Numbered from the stretch's first letter, positions 16,116 through 25,669 are shown. The stretch is DNA of 64,000 nt from Flavobacterium sp. N502540 (GCF_025947365.1 NZ_CP110012.1:4092001-4156000); one strand, 5' to 3'. A program made the numbers and translations. Notes: a model not told the origin generated them from the sequence alone.

Positions 16116-17278
16116 CAGCATACGATAAAGAGGAATTAGATGATTTGACTTTAATAGAAGAAGCTGCTTCTCTGTATTCAGCTGGTTTTATAGATAAAAA
16201 TCAGAAAGATAGAATTAAAAGAGAGTTGACTGCTTTTAAAATGCAAAACAATATTCTGGTTCGACTGGGATTTTTTCTGCTGGGATCATTTTTGTATTTG
16301 TCCATTTGCGGAGCCATTTCATTATTAGGACTTAGCGGAGAGCAATTCTTTTTCAGTATCTGCTGTTATATTTTTGCTTTGGTTGGTTTTGTCGGAGCGG
16401 AACTTTTGGCTAATCTGAAATATTACCGACATGGTCTGGACGATGCTTTTGTTTTAGGATCAATTTTAAACCTGGGAATTGCTGTTGCAATCACTACTGA
16501 GGGATACGAACTAATAATCGCCATTTTTGTGGCATTCAAGTCGTTTCTGCTCTACAGAAGGTATTTGAATTTACCGGCATTATTGGTGTTTTGCGTGGCT
16601 TCGGCCGCTGTTTTATTCTTTGGGCTATTAGAATTGGGAGAAATTGGAAAAATGATTTTACCTTTTGTGACGCTACTATTTTCGGCAGGATTTTACTTTT
16701 TTACTAAGAAAAATATTCAAAAACTAACCGAAACGTATCACTATAATGGACTTCTGTTTGCCAATAGTTTTTGTTTGATACTGTTTTATCTTTCTTGCAA
16801 TTATTTAGTGGTTAGGGAATTTTCGGTGACTCTTATGGACAACCCAATAGCTGAAGGGAAGGACATACCATTTGCTTTTTTCTTTTATGCCTTTACGTTG
16901 ATCGTGCCTCTTGTGTATTTGGTCCAGGCTTTGAAAACTAAGGATAGAATCTTGCTATGGATTAGTTTTTTAGCGATAGGCTTTTCAATTTATACGATTC
17001 GGTTTTATCATTCGGTTTTACCAATAGAAATTGCGCTGACACTTGGCGGGATAGTTTTGTTTGCAATAGCTTATTTTTCAATAAAGAAGCTAAAGGACAA
17101 AGAAAGCGACTTGACATTTAAACCGGATCGATTGAATTCGTCAAATCCATTTTTAAATATGGAAACTTTAATTGTTGCTTCAGCATTTGGAGTAAAACCC
17201 GAAGCGAAGCCTGAAGACTCTCCAATGGATTTTGGAGGTGGCGGTTTTAGCGGAGGAGGTTCGGAAGGAACTTTTTAA
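16112..17278 (+). CDS. DUF2157/DUF4401-like multi-pass membrane protein with Gly-rich tail
   Basis: A 388-residue partner of the preceding gene. It begins with an acidic, soluble N-terminal 40 residues, then ten or so transmembrane segments (residues 50-330), and ends in a glycine/serine tail, DFGGGGFSGGGSEGTF. Such tails occur on TPM-domain and other Bacteroidota envelope proteins, but I cannot assign a role. Coupling to 15114-16115 and the convergent hairpin after it define a two-gene operon. No function is claimed. Confidence 0.75.
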   Translation: MTAYDKEELDDLTLIEEAASLYSAGFIDKNQKDRIKRELTAFKMQNNILVRLGFFLLGSFLYLSICGAISLLGLSGEQFFFSICCYIFALVGFVGAELLANLKYYRHGLDDAFVLGSILNLGIAVAITTEGYELIIAIFVAFKSFLLYRRYLNLPALLVFCVASAAVLFFGLLELGEIGKMILPFVTLLFSAGFYFFTKKNIQKLTETYHYNGLLFANSFCLILFYLSCNYLVVREFSVTLMDNPIAEGKDIPFAFFFYAFTLIVPLVYLVQALKTKDRILLWISFLAIGFSIYTIRFYHSVLPIEIALTLGGIVLFAIAYFSIKKLKDKESDLTFKPDRLNSSNPFLNMETLIVASAFGVKPEAKPEDSPMDFGGGGFSGGGSEGTF

Positions 17279-17298
17279 GTTAAATGTAAGATGTTATG

Positions 17299-17354
17299 TG
17301 TAAAATGTGAGATGTGAAAAATTACAAGGATAGTTTCACATCTCACATTTTACA
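17299..17354. terminator. 21-bp inverted repeat between convergent genes (bidirectional terminator)
   Basis: The arm at 17299-17319 (core AAAATGTGAGATGTGAAA) is repeated inverted without mismatch at 17334-17354, with a 14-base loop. It lies between the DUF2157 pair on the plus strand and the YtxJ-like gene on the minus strand. The stem is built of gtgagatgtga words that recur near 36580 and 51960. Confidence 0.8.
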
Positions 17355-17370
17355 TCTCACAAGAAAAAAT

Positions 17371-17760
17371 CTATATTTTACTTTTCAATGCTTCTGCATC
17401 AATATCGCTGTGAGAAACATCATAAACAGCCTTCCCGTTTCTGATCAGGATTAATTGTGGAGATTCATGGTAAACATTGAATCGCGATGCAATTTCGTTT
17501 GAGACATCACGATGTGCTATTAAATCCAAAAAATAAGCACCTACAGTATCTTCTAAAGTATATTCACGTTCAAATTGCTTCAAAGCCATACGACTAATAC
17601 TGCATCTTGTACTATGTTTAAAAATGACTACCGGTTTTTCGTTGGATATTCCTTCGATTTCCATTAATTGGGCAACATCGGTTAATTGGGTCCAATTTAC
17701 ATTGCTTTTTGGGGTATCTGTTGACTCCGAATTCCCGAAGATTGAATTTAAAAAACTCAT
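17371..17760 (-). CDS. ytxJ: Bacillithiol-system redox-active protein, YtxJ family (bacilliredoxin-like)
   Basis: A 129-residue thioredoxin-fold protein. After a variable N-terminus it reads KPVVIFKHSTRCSISRMALK at residues 42-61, with a single active-site cysteine in TRCSISRMA, the monothiol pattern of YtxJ/BrxC-type proteins. YFLDLIAHRDVSNEIASRF and the cis-Pro-like ESPQLILI segment complete the fold. The family acts on protein-bacillithiol mixed disulfides, consistent with the presence of bacillithiol in some Flavobacteriia. It is divergent from clpB. I am fairly sure of the family; the in vivo thiol partner is inferred. Confidence 0.85.
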   Translation of the reverse strand: MSFLNSIFGNSESTDTPKSNVNWTQLTDVAQLMEIEGISNEKPVVIFKHSTRCSISRMALKQFEREYTLEDTVGAYFLDLIAHRDVSNEIASRFNVYHESPQLILIRNGKAVYDVSHSDIDAEALKSKI

Positions 17761-17968
17761 ATTTGACTTGTTTTATGACTTTTTGACATTTTAAATGGAT
17801 TAAAAACCAATTAAAAGTGTCATTTTGTCTGTATTTTTAGTATGGAATATAATTTGAACGTTCTGATAGCAAAGTTAGAATATTTAAAGTTAAAAATTTA
17901 ATCCAATAAATTGTAATTTTAATGATCTCGAACTATATCACTAATAATCAATCCTAAATCGTATACAT

Positions 17969-20572
17969 ATGAATATAAATAAATTTACAATAAAGTCTCA
18001 GGAAGCCATACAGCTGTCACAGCAACTGGCGCAACGCAATGGACAACAACAGATTGAAAATGAACACATTTTTAAAGCTATTTTTGAAGTAGATGAAAAT
18101 GTTGCTCCGTTTATTTTGAAAAAACTAAATGTAAACGTACCGCTGTTTTTACAAATATTAGACAGCACTATTGCAAGTTTTCCAAAAGTTTCGGGAGGAG
18201 ATATATTACTTTCCAGAGACGCAAATAAAGCATTGAATGAAGCAGAAATTATTGCCCAAAAAATGAACGATGAATACGTTTCTATCGAACATTTAATTTT
18301 GGCTATTTTTGATTCTAAAAGCAAAGTTTCACAGATTTTAAAAGATCAGGGCGTTACTGGTAAAGGACTTAAAGCTGCCATTGAAGAACTTCGAAAAGGA
18401 GAACGAGTAACATCGGCTTCAGCTGAAGAAACGTATAATTCATTAAATAAATACGCTAAAAATCTAAACGAACTGGCTCGTACCGGAAAACTAGATCCTG
18501 TTATAGGCCGTGACGAAGAAATCCGTCGTGTATTGCAGATTTTGACGCGAAGAACCAAAAACAATCCAATGTTAATCGGAGAACCGGGAGTTGGTAAAAC
18601 GGCTATTGCCGAAGGACTGGCGCACCGAATTGTAGATGGTGACGTGCCGGAAAACTTAAAAGATAAAATCGTTTTCTCATTGGATATGGGAGCATTGATT
18701 GCAGGTGCAAAGTTCAAAGGTGAATTTGAAGAACGTTTAAAAGCAGTAGTAAAAGAAGTTACTTCTGCCGAAGGAGATATTGTTTTATTCATTGATGAAA
18801 TTCACACGCTTGTGGGTGCAGGTGGAGGAGAAGGTGCGATGGATGCGGCTAATATTCTGAAACCGGCTTTGGCCCGTGGTGAGTTAAGAGCCATTGGAGC
18901 AACAACTTTGGACGAGTATCAAAAGTATTTTGAAAAAGATAAAGCGCTGGAACGTCGTTTCCAAAAAGTTTTAATCGATGAGCCGGATACGGAAAGCGCG
19001 ATTTCAATTTTACGTGGAATCAAAGAAAAATATGAAACGCATCATAAAGTTCAGATTAAAGATGAGGCCATTATTGCTGCGGTAGAATTGTCACAACGCT
19101 ACATTACCAATCGTTTTTTACCGGACAAAGCTATCGATTTGATGGATGAAGCCGCTTCTAAATTACGTATGGAAATCAATTCAAAACCCGAAGAACTGGA
19201 TGTTTTAGATCGTAAAATCATGCAGCTGGAGATTGAAATTGAAGCTATTAAGCGTGAAAAAGAAGAAAGCAAACTGAAAATACTGGGTATGGATCTCGCG
19301 AACTTAAAAGAAGAGCGTAACGAGATCTATGCAAGATGGAAATCTGAAAAAGATATTGTAGACGGAATTCAGGCGGTAAAACTCGAAATAGAGGGCTTTA
19401 AATACGAAGCGGAGCGTGCGGAACGTGACGGAGATTATGGAAAAGTAGCCGAAATTCGTTACGGTAAAATAAAAGAAGCGCAGGAACGTCAGGAGGTGTT
19501 GCAAAAACAATTGCTGGAGTTTCAATCCGGTAATTCTTTGATTAAAGAAGAAGTAACCCGTGAAGATATTGCTGAAGTGGTTGCAAAATGGACCGGAATT
19601 CCGGTGATGAAAATGCTTCAGACGGAAAGAGAAAAATTATTGCATTTGGAAGACGAATTGCACAAACGTGTGGTAGGTCAGGAAGAGGCAATTGAAGCAG
19701 TAAGTGATGCCGTACGCAGAAGCCGTGCCGGTTTGCAGGATATGAAAAAACCCGTTGGAACGTTCTTGTTTTTAGGAACTACCGGAGTGGGTAAAACGGA
19801 GCTGGCTAAAGCTTTGGCAGAATATCTTTTTGATGACGAAAATGCCATGACCCGTATCGATATGAGTGAGTATCAGGAACGTCATAGTGTGAGCCGATTA
19901 GTTGGTGCGCCTCCTGGGTATGTGGGTTATGATGAAGGTGGCCAGCTAACTGAAGCGGTTCGTAGAAAACCCTATTCTGTTATTCTGCTAGACGAGATCG
20001 AAAAAGCGCATCCGGACACGTTTAACATCCTGCTTCAGGTTTTAGACGAAGGTCGTTTGACGGATAATAAAGGACGTCTGGCTGATTTTAAAAACACGAT
20101 TATCATTATGACTTCTAATATGGGAAGTCAGATCATACAGGATAAGTTTGAAAACTTAAAAGGAAGTATTGAATCGGCTACTGAATCTGCAAAGGTTGAA
20201 GTTTTAGGATTACTGAAACAAACTGTCCGTCCGGAATTTATCAACCGTATCGACGAGATTGTGATGTTTACACCTTTAACCGTAGATAATATTTCTAAAA
20301 TTGTAGGTTTACAGCTGAAGAGCGTTACAAAAATGCTGGCTCTGCAAGGTATTACAATGGACGCAACACCGGAGGCAATCGCTTATTTATCAGACAAGGG
20401 CTATGATCCTCAGTTTGGTGCGAGACCCGTAAAACGAATAGTTCAGAGAGAAGTGTTGAATCAGCTGTCGAAAGAAATTCTGGCAGGAAAGATTACGACA
20501 GACAGTATCATTTTATTAGATGCTTTTGACGGGCAATTGGTTTTTAGAAATCAAACGCATAAAGAAGAATAA
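17969..20572 (+). CDS. clpB: ClpB protein disaggregase
   Basis: An 867-residue Hsp100 ATPase that extracts polypeptides from aggregates with DnaK. The N-terminal Clp_N repeats span residues 1-145. AAA-1 has Walker [10 protein letters not shown] near residue 204 and Walker [15 protein letters not shown]. The coiled-coil middle domain is around residues 410-525, AAA-2 has Walker [15 protein letters not shown] near residue 605, and a ClpB-type C-terminus follows ([11 protein letters not shown]). The 208-bp upstream spacer, shared with the divergent ytxJ, holds GACATTTT near 17784 and TGTCATTTTGTC near 17818. These could be heat-shock control elements but I cannot assign them. A clean terminator follows the gene. 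Confidence 0.97.
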   Translation: MNINKFTIKSQEAIQLSQQLAQRNGQQQIENEHIFKAIFEVDENVAPFILKKLNVNVPLFLQILDSTIASFPKVSGGDILLSRDANKALNEAEIIAQKMNDEYVSIEHLILAIFDSKSKVSQILKDQGVTGKGLKAAIEELRKGERVTSASAEETYNSLNKYAKNLNELARTGKLDPVIGRDEEIRRVLQILTRRTKNNPMLIGEPGVGKTAIAEGLAHRIVDGDVPENLKDKIVFSLDMGALIAGAKFKGEFEERLKAVVKEVTSAEGDIVLFIDEIHTLVGAGGGEGAMDAANILKPALARGELRAIGATTLDEYQKYFEKDKALERRFQKVLIDEPDTESAISILRGIKEKYETHHKVQIKDEAIIAAVELSQRYITNRFLPDKAIDLMDEAASKLRMEINSKPEELDVLDRKIMQLEIEIEAIKREKEESKLKILGMDLANLKEERNEIYARWKSEKDIVDGIQAVKLEIEGFKYEAERAERDGDYGKVAEIRYGKIKEAQERQEVLQKQLLEFQSGNSLIKEEVTREDIAEVVAKWTGIPVMKMLQTEREKLLHLEDELHKRVVGQEEAIEAVSDAVRRSRAGLQDMKKPVGTFLFLGTTGVGKTELAKALAEYLFDDENAMTRIDMSEYQERHSVSRLVGAPPGYVGYDEGGQLTEAVRRKPYSVILLDEIEKAHPDTFNILLQVLDEGRLTDNKGRLADFKNTIIIMTSNMGSQIIQDKFENLKGSIESATESAKVEVLGLLKQTVRPEFINRIDEIVMFTPLTVDNISKIVGLQLKSVTKMLALQGITMDATPEAIAYLSDKGYDPQFGARPVKRIVQREVLNQLSKEILAGKITTDSIILLDAFDGQLVFRNQTHKEE

Positions 20573-20615
20573 TTTTTAAGATAGAGGTGTAGTACATCTT
20601 TACTGTTTCAAAAAG

Positions 20616-20645
20616 ACACCAGCAGAAATGCTGGTGTTTTTTTTA
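20616..20645 (+). terminator. Terminator after clpB
   Basis: ACACCAGCA (20616-20624), GAAA loop, TGCTGGTGT (20629-20637), then a run of T. The stem-GAAA-stem-T design recurs after the tandem secreted proteins and after the DUF808 gene. Confidence 0.93.
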
Positions 20646-20721
20646 CACAATCTTTTCTTGGTAATAATATTCTGTATAATAATTATTATATATTTGAATT
20701 ACTAATCAGTAAATCAATTAT

Positions 20722-21216
20722 ATGAAAGAAAATCTACGCACTTTTTTAATTTTATTTATTACAGGTATTTCATTTACAACCAATGGCTATTCACAAGAGA
20801 GTGTAGTAGTTTCGGGTGGAAATGCTACCGGGAATGGAGGTAGCTCGAGTTACTCAGTAGGACAGATTGCCTACACAAGTTTGCCCGGAGGAGCTAATGG
20901 CTTTGCTTTGCAAGGTGTTCAACAGGCTTATGAAATAATCAGCCTCGGGAATGACGAATTTAAAAGTATTACTCTTGCAATGACCGCTTATCCCAACCCC
21001 GCTGTTGATGTACTTAGTTTGGCTGTTGCTACAAACGAATGGAATGATTTATCCTGCCAATTGTTTGACAGCACCGGAAAAATGGTATCCAAGAACTTAA
21101 AAGTTACCAACCCTGAAACGAGCATACCCATGCAAGGGGTAAATAGCGGCATTTATTTTCTGACTGTAAGCAATAGCGGTAAAACGATAAAAACGTTTAA
21201 AATCATAAAAAAATAA
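20722..21216 (+). CDS. Small secreted protein with T9SS type A sorting domain
   Basis: A 164-residue exported protein. The signal peptide covers about residues 1-24 (ending NGYSQ), followed by a Gly/Ser-rich segment SGGNATGNGGSSSYSVGQIA. The C-terminal 75 residues are a type A sorting domain: AYPNPAVDVLSL, LFDSTGKMV, and GIYFLTVSNSGKTIKTFKII with a lysine end. This tail directs export through the type IX system and anchoring at the cell surface. The passenger part is too short for a known enzyme. It lies 23 bases upstream of the first of two paralogous secreted proteins, so the three are probably co-transcribed. Confidence 0.85.
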   Translation: MKENLRTFLILFITGISFTTNGYSQESVVVSGGNATGNGGSSSYSVGQIAYTSLPGGANGFALQGVQQAYEIISLGNDEFKSITLAMTAYPNPAVDVLSLAVATNEWNDLSCQLFDSTGKMVSKNLKVTNPETSIPMQGVNSGIYFLTVSNSGKTIKTFKIIKK

Positions 21217-21239
21217 CTTTCTAAAATCAAGAAAAATAT

Positions 21240-22277
21240 ATGAAGAAAATTACTCTCGCATTACTATTATTAAGTTCTTTTACCTTTTTATTTGCGCAGG
21301 CTCCGCAAAAAATGAGTTACCAATCCGTCATTCGTAAAGCTGACGGTACATTAGTCGCAGGTACTTTAGTGAGTATCAAAACGAGTATTTTGGCAGGCTC
21401 AGCAAGTGGTACAGCTTCTTATGTTGAGACACAAGCTACAACGACAAACAGTAATGGATTAGCCACTATAGAAATCGGTGGAGGAACACCCGTTACCGGA
21501 ACTTTTTCCGGAATAAATTGGGGAGCCGGATCACACTTTATCAAAACCGAAATCGATCCAAAAGGAGGAAGTAACTACACCATTAGTGGTACCAGTCAGC
21601 TTTTAAGTGTGCCCTACGCCTTGTATGCGGGAAGTAGTGAAAATAAAGGAAAAACAACTATTTTTATAACGGGAGATGTCACAGATGCAGAGGCGGCAGC
21701 ACAAATAGCGGCTGAGTTTGGACCTCATACGGAGAAGGTTTATGTGACTCGTACCACAAACCTGACAACTTTAGATTTGAGCGTATTAAAAAAAATATTT
21801 TATTTTGATATAAGTTTTAATGCTAAACTAGTTGCTGTAAAATTTGACAATCTTAGTGTAGTTCAGGATGAATTTAATATAAGATATAACGAAAAATTGA
21901 GTTCAATTGTATTTCCGGCATTAAACGTAATATTAGGAGATGATCAGGCTACGATATACGATAATAAGTCTTTAGCGTCAGTCTCTTTTCCATTGCTAAC
22001 CCAAATTAATAGTTTGTATATTACTTCTAATTCGAGCTTGAATACGATTAATATACCTACGTTATCTCTTAGTACAGGTAGAGGAATCAGCTTTAGTAAT
22101 AATTCATTACCAAGTTCTCAGGTTAATTCGTTATTAAGTAAACTAAAAGATGTTTTACCTGCTTTAGGAAAATCGATTCAATTACAAGGACAAAATCCAC
22201 TAGCTCCTCCTACAGGGCAAGGGCTTATTGATAAAGCTGCTTTAATAAATGCAGGTAATTCAGTTACTACGGACTAG
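21240..22277 (+). CDS. Secreted LRR-like protein, tandem paralogue 1
   Basis: A 345-residue protein with signal peptide MKKITLALLLLSSFTFLFAQ. Residues 20-140 form a beta-rich domain (PQKMSYQSVIRKADGTLVAG to LLSVPYALYAGSS) found on many Bacteroidota surface proteins. Residues 145-320 are irregular repeats with LxxLxxxxF spacing and N-x-x-L patterns, resembling receptor-L or leucine-rich-repeat domains. It ends in PPTGQGLIDKAALINAGNSV with no recognisable T9SS tail. Its N-terminal half is nearly identical to the next gene. A binding role is plausible; no function is claimed. Confidence 0.8.
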   Translation: MKKITLALLLLSSFTFLFAQAPQKMSYQSVIRKADGTLVAGTLVSIKTSILAGSASGTASYVETQATTTNSNGLATIEIGGGTPVTGTFSGINWGAGSHFIKTEIDPKGGSNYTISGTSQLLSVPYALYAGSSENKGKTTIFITGDVTDAEAAAQIAAEFGPHTEKVYVTRTTNLTTLDLSVLKKIFYFDISFNAKLVAVKFDNLSVVQDEFNIRYNEKLSSIVFPALNVILGDDQATIYDNKSLASVSFPLLTQINSLYITSNSSLNTINIPTLSLSTGRGISFSNNSLPSSQVNSLLSKLKDVLPALGKSIQLQGQNPLAPPTGQGLIDKAALINAGNSVTTD

Positions 22278-22390
22278 TTTATTGGAATTCTTTTTATTTA
22301 GGTTTCTAATAAATTTAGGTTCTTGGAAGAATATCCAATAAATACAGTAAGATCATAAAAGATTAACATTCTAAAATCAAAAAAAAATAT

Positions 22391-23425
22391 ATGAAGAAAA
22401 TTACTCTCGCATTACTATTATTAAGTTCTTTTACCTTTTTATTTGCCCAGGCTCCGCAAAAAATGAGCTACCAATCGGTTATTCGTAAAACCGATGGGAC
22501 ATTGGTTGCAGGTACTTTAGTGAGTATCAAAACCAGTATATTGTTGGGATCCACAAGTGGTACGGCTTCTTATGTAGAAACCCAAACCACCACAACAAAC
22601 AGCAATGGATTAGCCACTATAGAAATAGGAGGCGGAACACCAACTACTGGAACTTTTTCAGGAATAAACTGGGGAGCAGGATCACACTTTATCAAGACCG
22701 AAATCGATCCGACAGGAGGAACAAACTATACTATCAGTGGCACAAGCCAGTTGTTAAGTGTGCCTTATGCTTTATATGCAGGAAGCAGTCAGAACAAAGG
22801 AAAACCAAGTATAATAATTACTGGCGACATTACAGATGCACAGGCTGTGGCGCAAATAGATGCTGAGTTCGGGCCTTATACCGAGAATATTTATGTGACA
22901 AGCACAACAAATTTGACAAGTATAGATTTGAGTGCAGTGAAAAAACTGGTAACCTTAAAGATTCAAAATAATTCAAAGTTGACGAATGTAAATTTGAGCA
23001 ATCTTATGGAGGTTTACAATGATTTAGATGTAGATAATAACAATAAATTAGGATCGATTATATTTCCTGCATTGAAAATAATACAGGGATATGATACTGG
23101 TATTCTGAATAATCCATCTTTAACGTTTATTGCGTTTCCTGTATTAACGACAAGTAAAGGCTTATATTTTCACAATAACATACTTCTTACTTCTATTGAA
23201 TTGCCTTCTTTGTCTACAATCGCAGATAAGGATACAACTCTTGATTTTACAAGTAATGCACTTCCAAGTTCTCAGGTTAATCTGATCTTAAGCAGGCTTT
23301 TAAATCTCTCTTCTTTTAAGGGAGTTAGATTAGAAAATCAAAAACCATCGGCTCCTCCTACGGGACAAGGTATTGTAGATAAAGCTACTTTAATTGGCAG
23401 AGGTTCAAGTGTTACAACAGATTAA
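22391..23425 (+). CDS. Secreted LRR-like protein, tandem paralogue 2
   Basis: A 344-residue paralogue of the preceding gene. The signal peptide and the first ~140 residues match with few substitutions, and even the untranslated stretch before the ATG is shared (ttctaaaatcaa then aaatatatg). The repeat region (residues 145-325) keeps the spacing but differs at most positions, and the end PPTGQGIVDKATLIGRGSSV is again similar. This is a duplicated gene with a conserved N-terminal module and a fast-changing repeat face. A GAAA-loop terminator follows. Confidence 0.8.
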   Translation: MKKITLALLLLSSFTFLFAQAPQKMSYQSVIRKTDGTLVAGTLVSIKTSILLGSTSGTASYVETQTTTTNSNGLATIEIGGGTPTTGTFSGINWGAGSHFIKTEIDPTGGTNYTISGTSQLLSVPYALYAGSSQNKGKPSIIITGDITDAQAVAQIDAEFGPYTENIYVTSTTNLTSIDLSAVKKLVTLKIQNNSKLTNVNLSNLMEVYNDLDVDNNNKLGSIIFPALKIIQGYDTGILNNPSLTFIAFPVLTTSKGLYFHNNILLTSIELPSLSTIADKDTTLDFTSNALPSSQVNLILSRLLNLSSFKGVRLENQKPSAPPTGQGIVDKATLIGRGSSVTTD

Positions 23426-23453
23426 GTTTACTTTTAATCATAGTATTTATAAA

Positions 23454-23483
23454 AATGCTGGCCGAAAGGCTGGCATTTTGTTT
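23454..23483 (+). terminator. Terminator after the tandem secreted proteins
   Basis: AATGCTGGCC, GAAA loop, GGCTGGCATT (23454-23477; two G-U pairs), then TTTTG and TTTTG. Confidence 0.85.
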
Positions 23484-23617
23484 TGTTTAAGAATTCCGAT
23501 TCATAAATAATGTAATCTTTTCTTAAAGTAATATAAAATAATTACGAATAAAGTATAGAACTTTACACTAGTGGTTTGAAAATCAAATCAAAAGAGGAAT
23601 AATCTTATCGAAATACA

Positions 23618-23737
23618 ATGAACAATATTTTTAGAGGATTAATAGCGGGTTACGGTGCGAAAAAATTAGGTGGAGGTTGTTTTGGAACTATTTTCGTGTT
23701 TATTATTATTTGGGTACTTTTAGGACAATGTAGTTAA
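23618..23737 (+). CDS. 39-residue small membrane protein
   Basis: ATG at 23618, stop TAA at 23735-23737. The peptide opens MNNIFRGLIAGYGAKKLGGG and continues with a Cys, then one hydrophobic helix rich in Phe, Ile and Val (about residues 22-36), ending QCS. A purine-rich aaaagagga lies about 20 bases upstream. Charge arrangement (basic before the helix) suggests a single-pass inner-membrane peptide. It lies 125 bases before the DUF808 gene on the same strand and may be co-transcribed. I do not recognise a named family. Confidence 0.6.
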   Translation: MNNIFRGLIAGYGAKKLGGGCFGTIFVFIIIWVLLGQCS

Positions 23738-23862
23738 TTTTTGGCTAGAAAAATCAACAAAAAAGTCTTAGATTCGCAGCAATAAACAACCAGGATCACG
23801 TATTAATTTGGTGTATTTAAAACCAGTTAATTAAGTGATTTTTCTAAAACAAAAGAAGTATA

Positions 23863-24750
23863 ATGGCATCAGGTTTTTTCGTACTATTAGACGATATCGC
23901 AGCAATCATGGATGATGTTGCAGTAATGAGTAAAGTTGCAGCAAAAAAAACAGCAGGTATTTTGGGTGATGATTTGGCCGTAAATGCTGAGAAAGCTTCA
24001 GGATTTGCATCCTCAAGAGAGCTTCCGGTATTATGGGCAATCAGCAAGGGTTCCTTATTGAATAAAGTGATTATTTTACCGATTGCTTTTGTATTAAGTG
24101 CTTTTTTGCCGGTAGCGATCATTATAATTCTGGTACTTGGAGGTTTATTTTTGGCTTACGAAGGAGCAGAAAAAATCTACGAATTTATATTTCCGCACCA
24201 ACACGAAGAATCTGAGGGAATCACAGATGAAACGTTTACAGAAGAAGAAATTTTAGAAGCTGAAAAAGGAAAAATAAAATCGGCGATCGTAACCGATTTT
24301 ATCTTATCTGTCGAAATCGTAATTATTGCTTTAGGTACCGTAATTGGTCAGCCTCTTAGCCAGCAAATCATCGTAACGTCAATAATTGCCTTAGTTGCAA
24401 CTGTTGGTGTTTATGGTATCGTGGCACTTATTGTCAGAATGGATGAAGCAGGGTATAAGCTTATTAAATTCAGTAAAAAAGAGAAAAGTATATCGAAATT
24501 TATTGGAAATATACTGGTAAAAGCATTGCCTTTGGTCATTAAAAGTTTAACTGTAATTGGTACAATAGCTTTGATTTTAGTAGCAGGCGGAATTTTTGTT
24601 CACTATATTCCGTTTTTACATCATTTAATGGAAGAAATTAATGTCCCTTCTATCATAAAAGAATTTGTTACAGGTTTAGTATTAGGTTTTGTAGTATTGG
24701 CTGTAATAAGTCTGTTTAAAAAGATATTCGGTAAAAAAGCGGCTGCTTAA
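23863..24750 (+). CDS. DUF808 family inner-membrane protein (YedI-like)
   Basis: A 295-residue membrane protein. The opening MASGFFVLLDDIAAIMDDVA and the AAKKTAGILGDDLAVNAEKA segment at residues 26-45 are the DUF808 signature. About six hydrophobic segments follow, including LPVAIIIILVLGGLFLAYEG near residue 85 and a C-terminal pair ending in FKKIFGKK. Full family length. The Escherichia homologue YedI has no established function. A terminator follows directly. Confidence 0.9.
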   Translation: MASGFFVLLDDIAAIMDDVAVMSKVAAKKTAGILGDDLAVNAEKASGFASSRELPVLWAISKGSLLNKVIILPIAFVLSAFLPVAIIIILVLGGLFLAYEGAEKIYEFIFPHQHEESEGITDETFTEEEILEAEKGKIKSAIVTDFILSVEIVIIALGTVIGQPLSQQIIVTSIIALVATVGVYGIVALIVRMDEAGYKLIKFSKKEKSISKFIGNILVKALPLVIKSLTVIGTIALILVAGGIFVHYIPFLHHLMEEINVPSIIKEFVTGLVLGFVVLAVISLFKKIFGKKAAA

Positions 24751-24775
24751 AAGAAAAAGTACCATAAATACAACA

Positions 24776-24806
24776 AACACCAGTCGAAAGGCTGGTGTTT
24801 TTTTTT
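24776..24806 (+). terminator. Terminator after the DUF808 gene
   Basis: AACACCAGTC, GAAA loop, GGCTGGTGTT (24776-24799; one G-U pair), then eight T. Confidence 0.93.
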
Positions 24807-24840
24807 GAAGCACTGTAACTTATTTCTAAAAGAACTTTTG

Positions 24841-24911
24841 TCCCGCTATTCACTCTATCTTTTCCCTGCTAAAGAAACAGGAAAAAGGATGCCGTTTCTA
24901 TCGGGGCTAGG
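24841..24911. repeat. Foldback intergenic repeat element
   Basis: The gap 24751-25085 holds no gene. Within it, ends TCCCGCTAT and ATCGGGGCTA flank an inner imperfect hairpin (ttttccctg with caggaaaaa). I recall similar stretches with CCCGCTAT and ATCGGGGCTA ends between genes of many Flavobacterium genomes, so this looks like a dispersed repeat. The rest of the gap (24912-25085) is AT-rich with no recognised site. Confidence 0.55.
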
Positions 24912-25085
24912 CGATAAATTTTGATTTTCATAAGAAACGGGTATTTTATTTAAAGTGTTTTTATGAAGTAAATACTTGATTTTTAGTGGTTTATTGGTTT
25001 TATCAAAAGAATTAACAAATTTGAAAAGCAACCATTGCTATCCAACGGCATCTTCATAGTAATTAACAATTAATTATTATTTTAT

Positions 25086-25499
25086 ATGAAAAGGTTTAAA
25101 TTAAAATCAGTTTTTGTAGTATTATTTTTAACTATTGGATTAGCTTCATGCAGCAACGATAATGACGCACCAAGTATTCCTGAATCAATTACTAAAGCTG
25201 CCTTAGTAACCGAAGTGAAAGGTCCTGCAACCGGGAAGGTTAATGAAGAACTAAGCTACGATGTTACTTTTATTGTCGATAACGCTTGTGGAGAATTCAA
25301 TAAAATTAGCGAAGTGACCATTGGAGGAGTAAAAGGGCTGCAGGTGGAAGCTAAGTACCCAACAGGAGTTTGTACCACTCAGGTACCGGATACTAAAAAG
25401 ACAGTTTACAAATTTAAGTCCGCAACAAAAGGAACTTTCGAAATCAAATTCAAAAAATCAGAAACGGAGTTTATCACGACAAAAGTGGTTATTGAATAA
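25086..25499 (+). CDS. Small lipoprotein of unknown function
   Basis: A 137-residue lipoprotein: signal sequence MKRFKLKSVFVVLFLTIG, lipobox LASC with Cys at residue 22, then a short SNDNDAPS linker. The mature part is one beta-rich domain with two cysteines (NACGEFNKI and TGVCTTQ) that could form a disulfide, and ends in FKKSETEFITTKVVI. It resembles single-domain immunoglobulin-like lipoproteins, but no family is recognised. It appears to be a single-gene unit. Confidence 0.75.
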   Translation: MKRFKLKSVFVVLFLTIGLASCSNDNDAPSIPESITKAALVTEVKGPATGKVNEELSYDVTFIVDNACGEFNKISEVTIGGVKGLQVEAKYPTGVCTTQVPDTKKTVYKFKSATKGTFEIKFKKSETEFITTKVVIE

Positions 25500-25620
25500 T
25501 TAAGTTCTTAGACGATAAATTTTAGGTAACAAAACCATTTTGCAATTATTTGATTCTTTAATAGAGTGAGATATTTGTAAGATGGTTTTCTTTTTTATAA
25601 GAGCTGGAAGATAGGTGTTC

Positions 25621-25651
25621 TTTGTCATTCTTTCAAAAAATACTATTTTTG
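25621..25651 (+). promoter_or_regulatory. Bacteroidota-type promoter of aguB
   Basis: TTTG at 25621-25624, then 19 bases, then TATTTTTG at 25644-25651, an exact match to the -33/-7 pattern. The ATG at 25670 is about 18 bases after the -7 box. Confidence 0.8.
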
Positions 25652-25669
25652 CACTCTAAATTTTATGTC

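Noticed and set aside
18346..18792. 148-codon ORF antisense to clpB
   Set aside because: Ser/Pro-rich translation typical of the reverse strand of a conserved gene; ClpB motifs on the plus strand fully explain the sequence.
24841..24911. tRNA gene
   Set aside because: The foldback has ends that pair but no anticodon arm, T-arm GTTC motif or CCA-type acceptor geometry.
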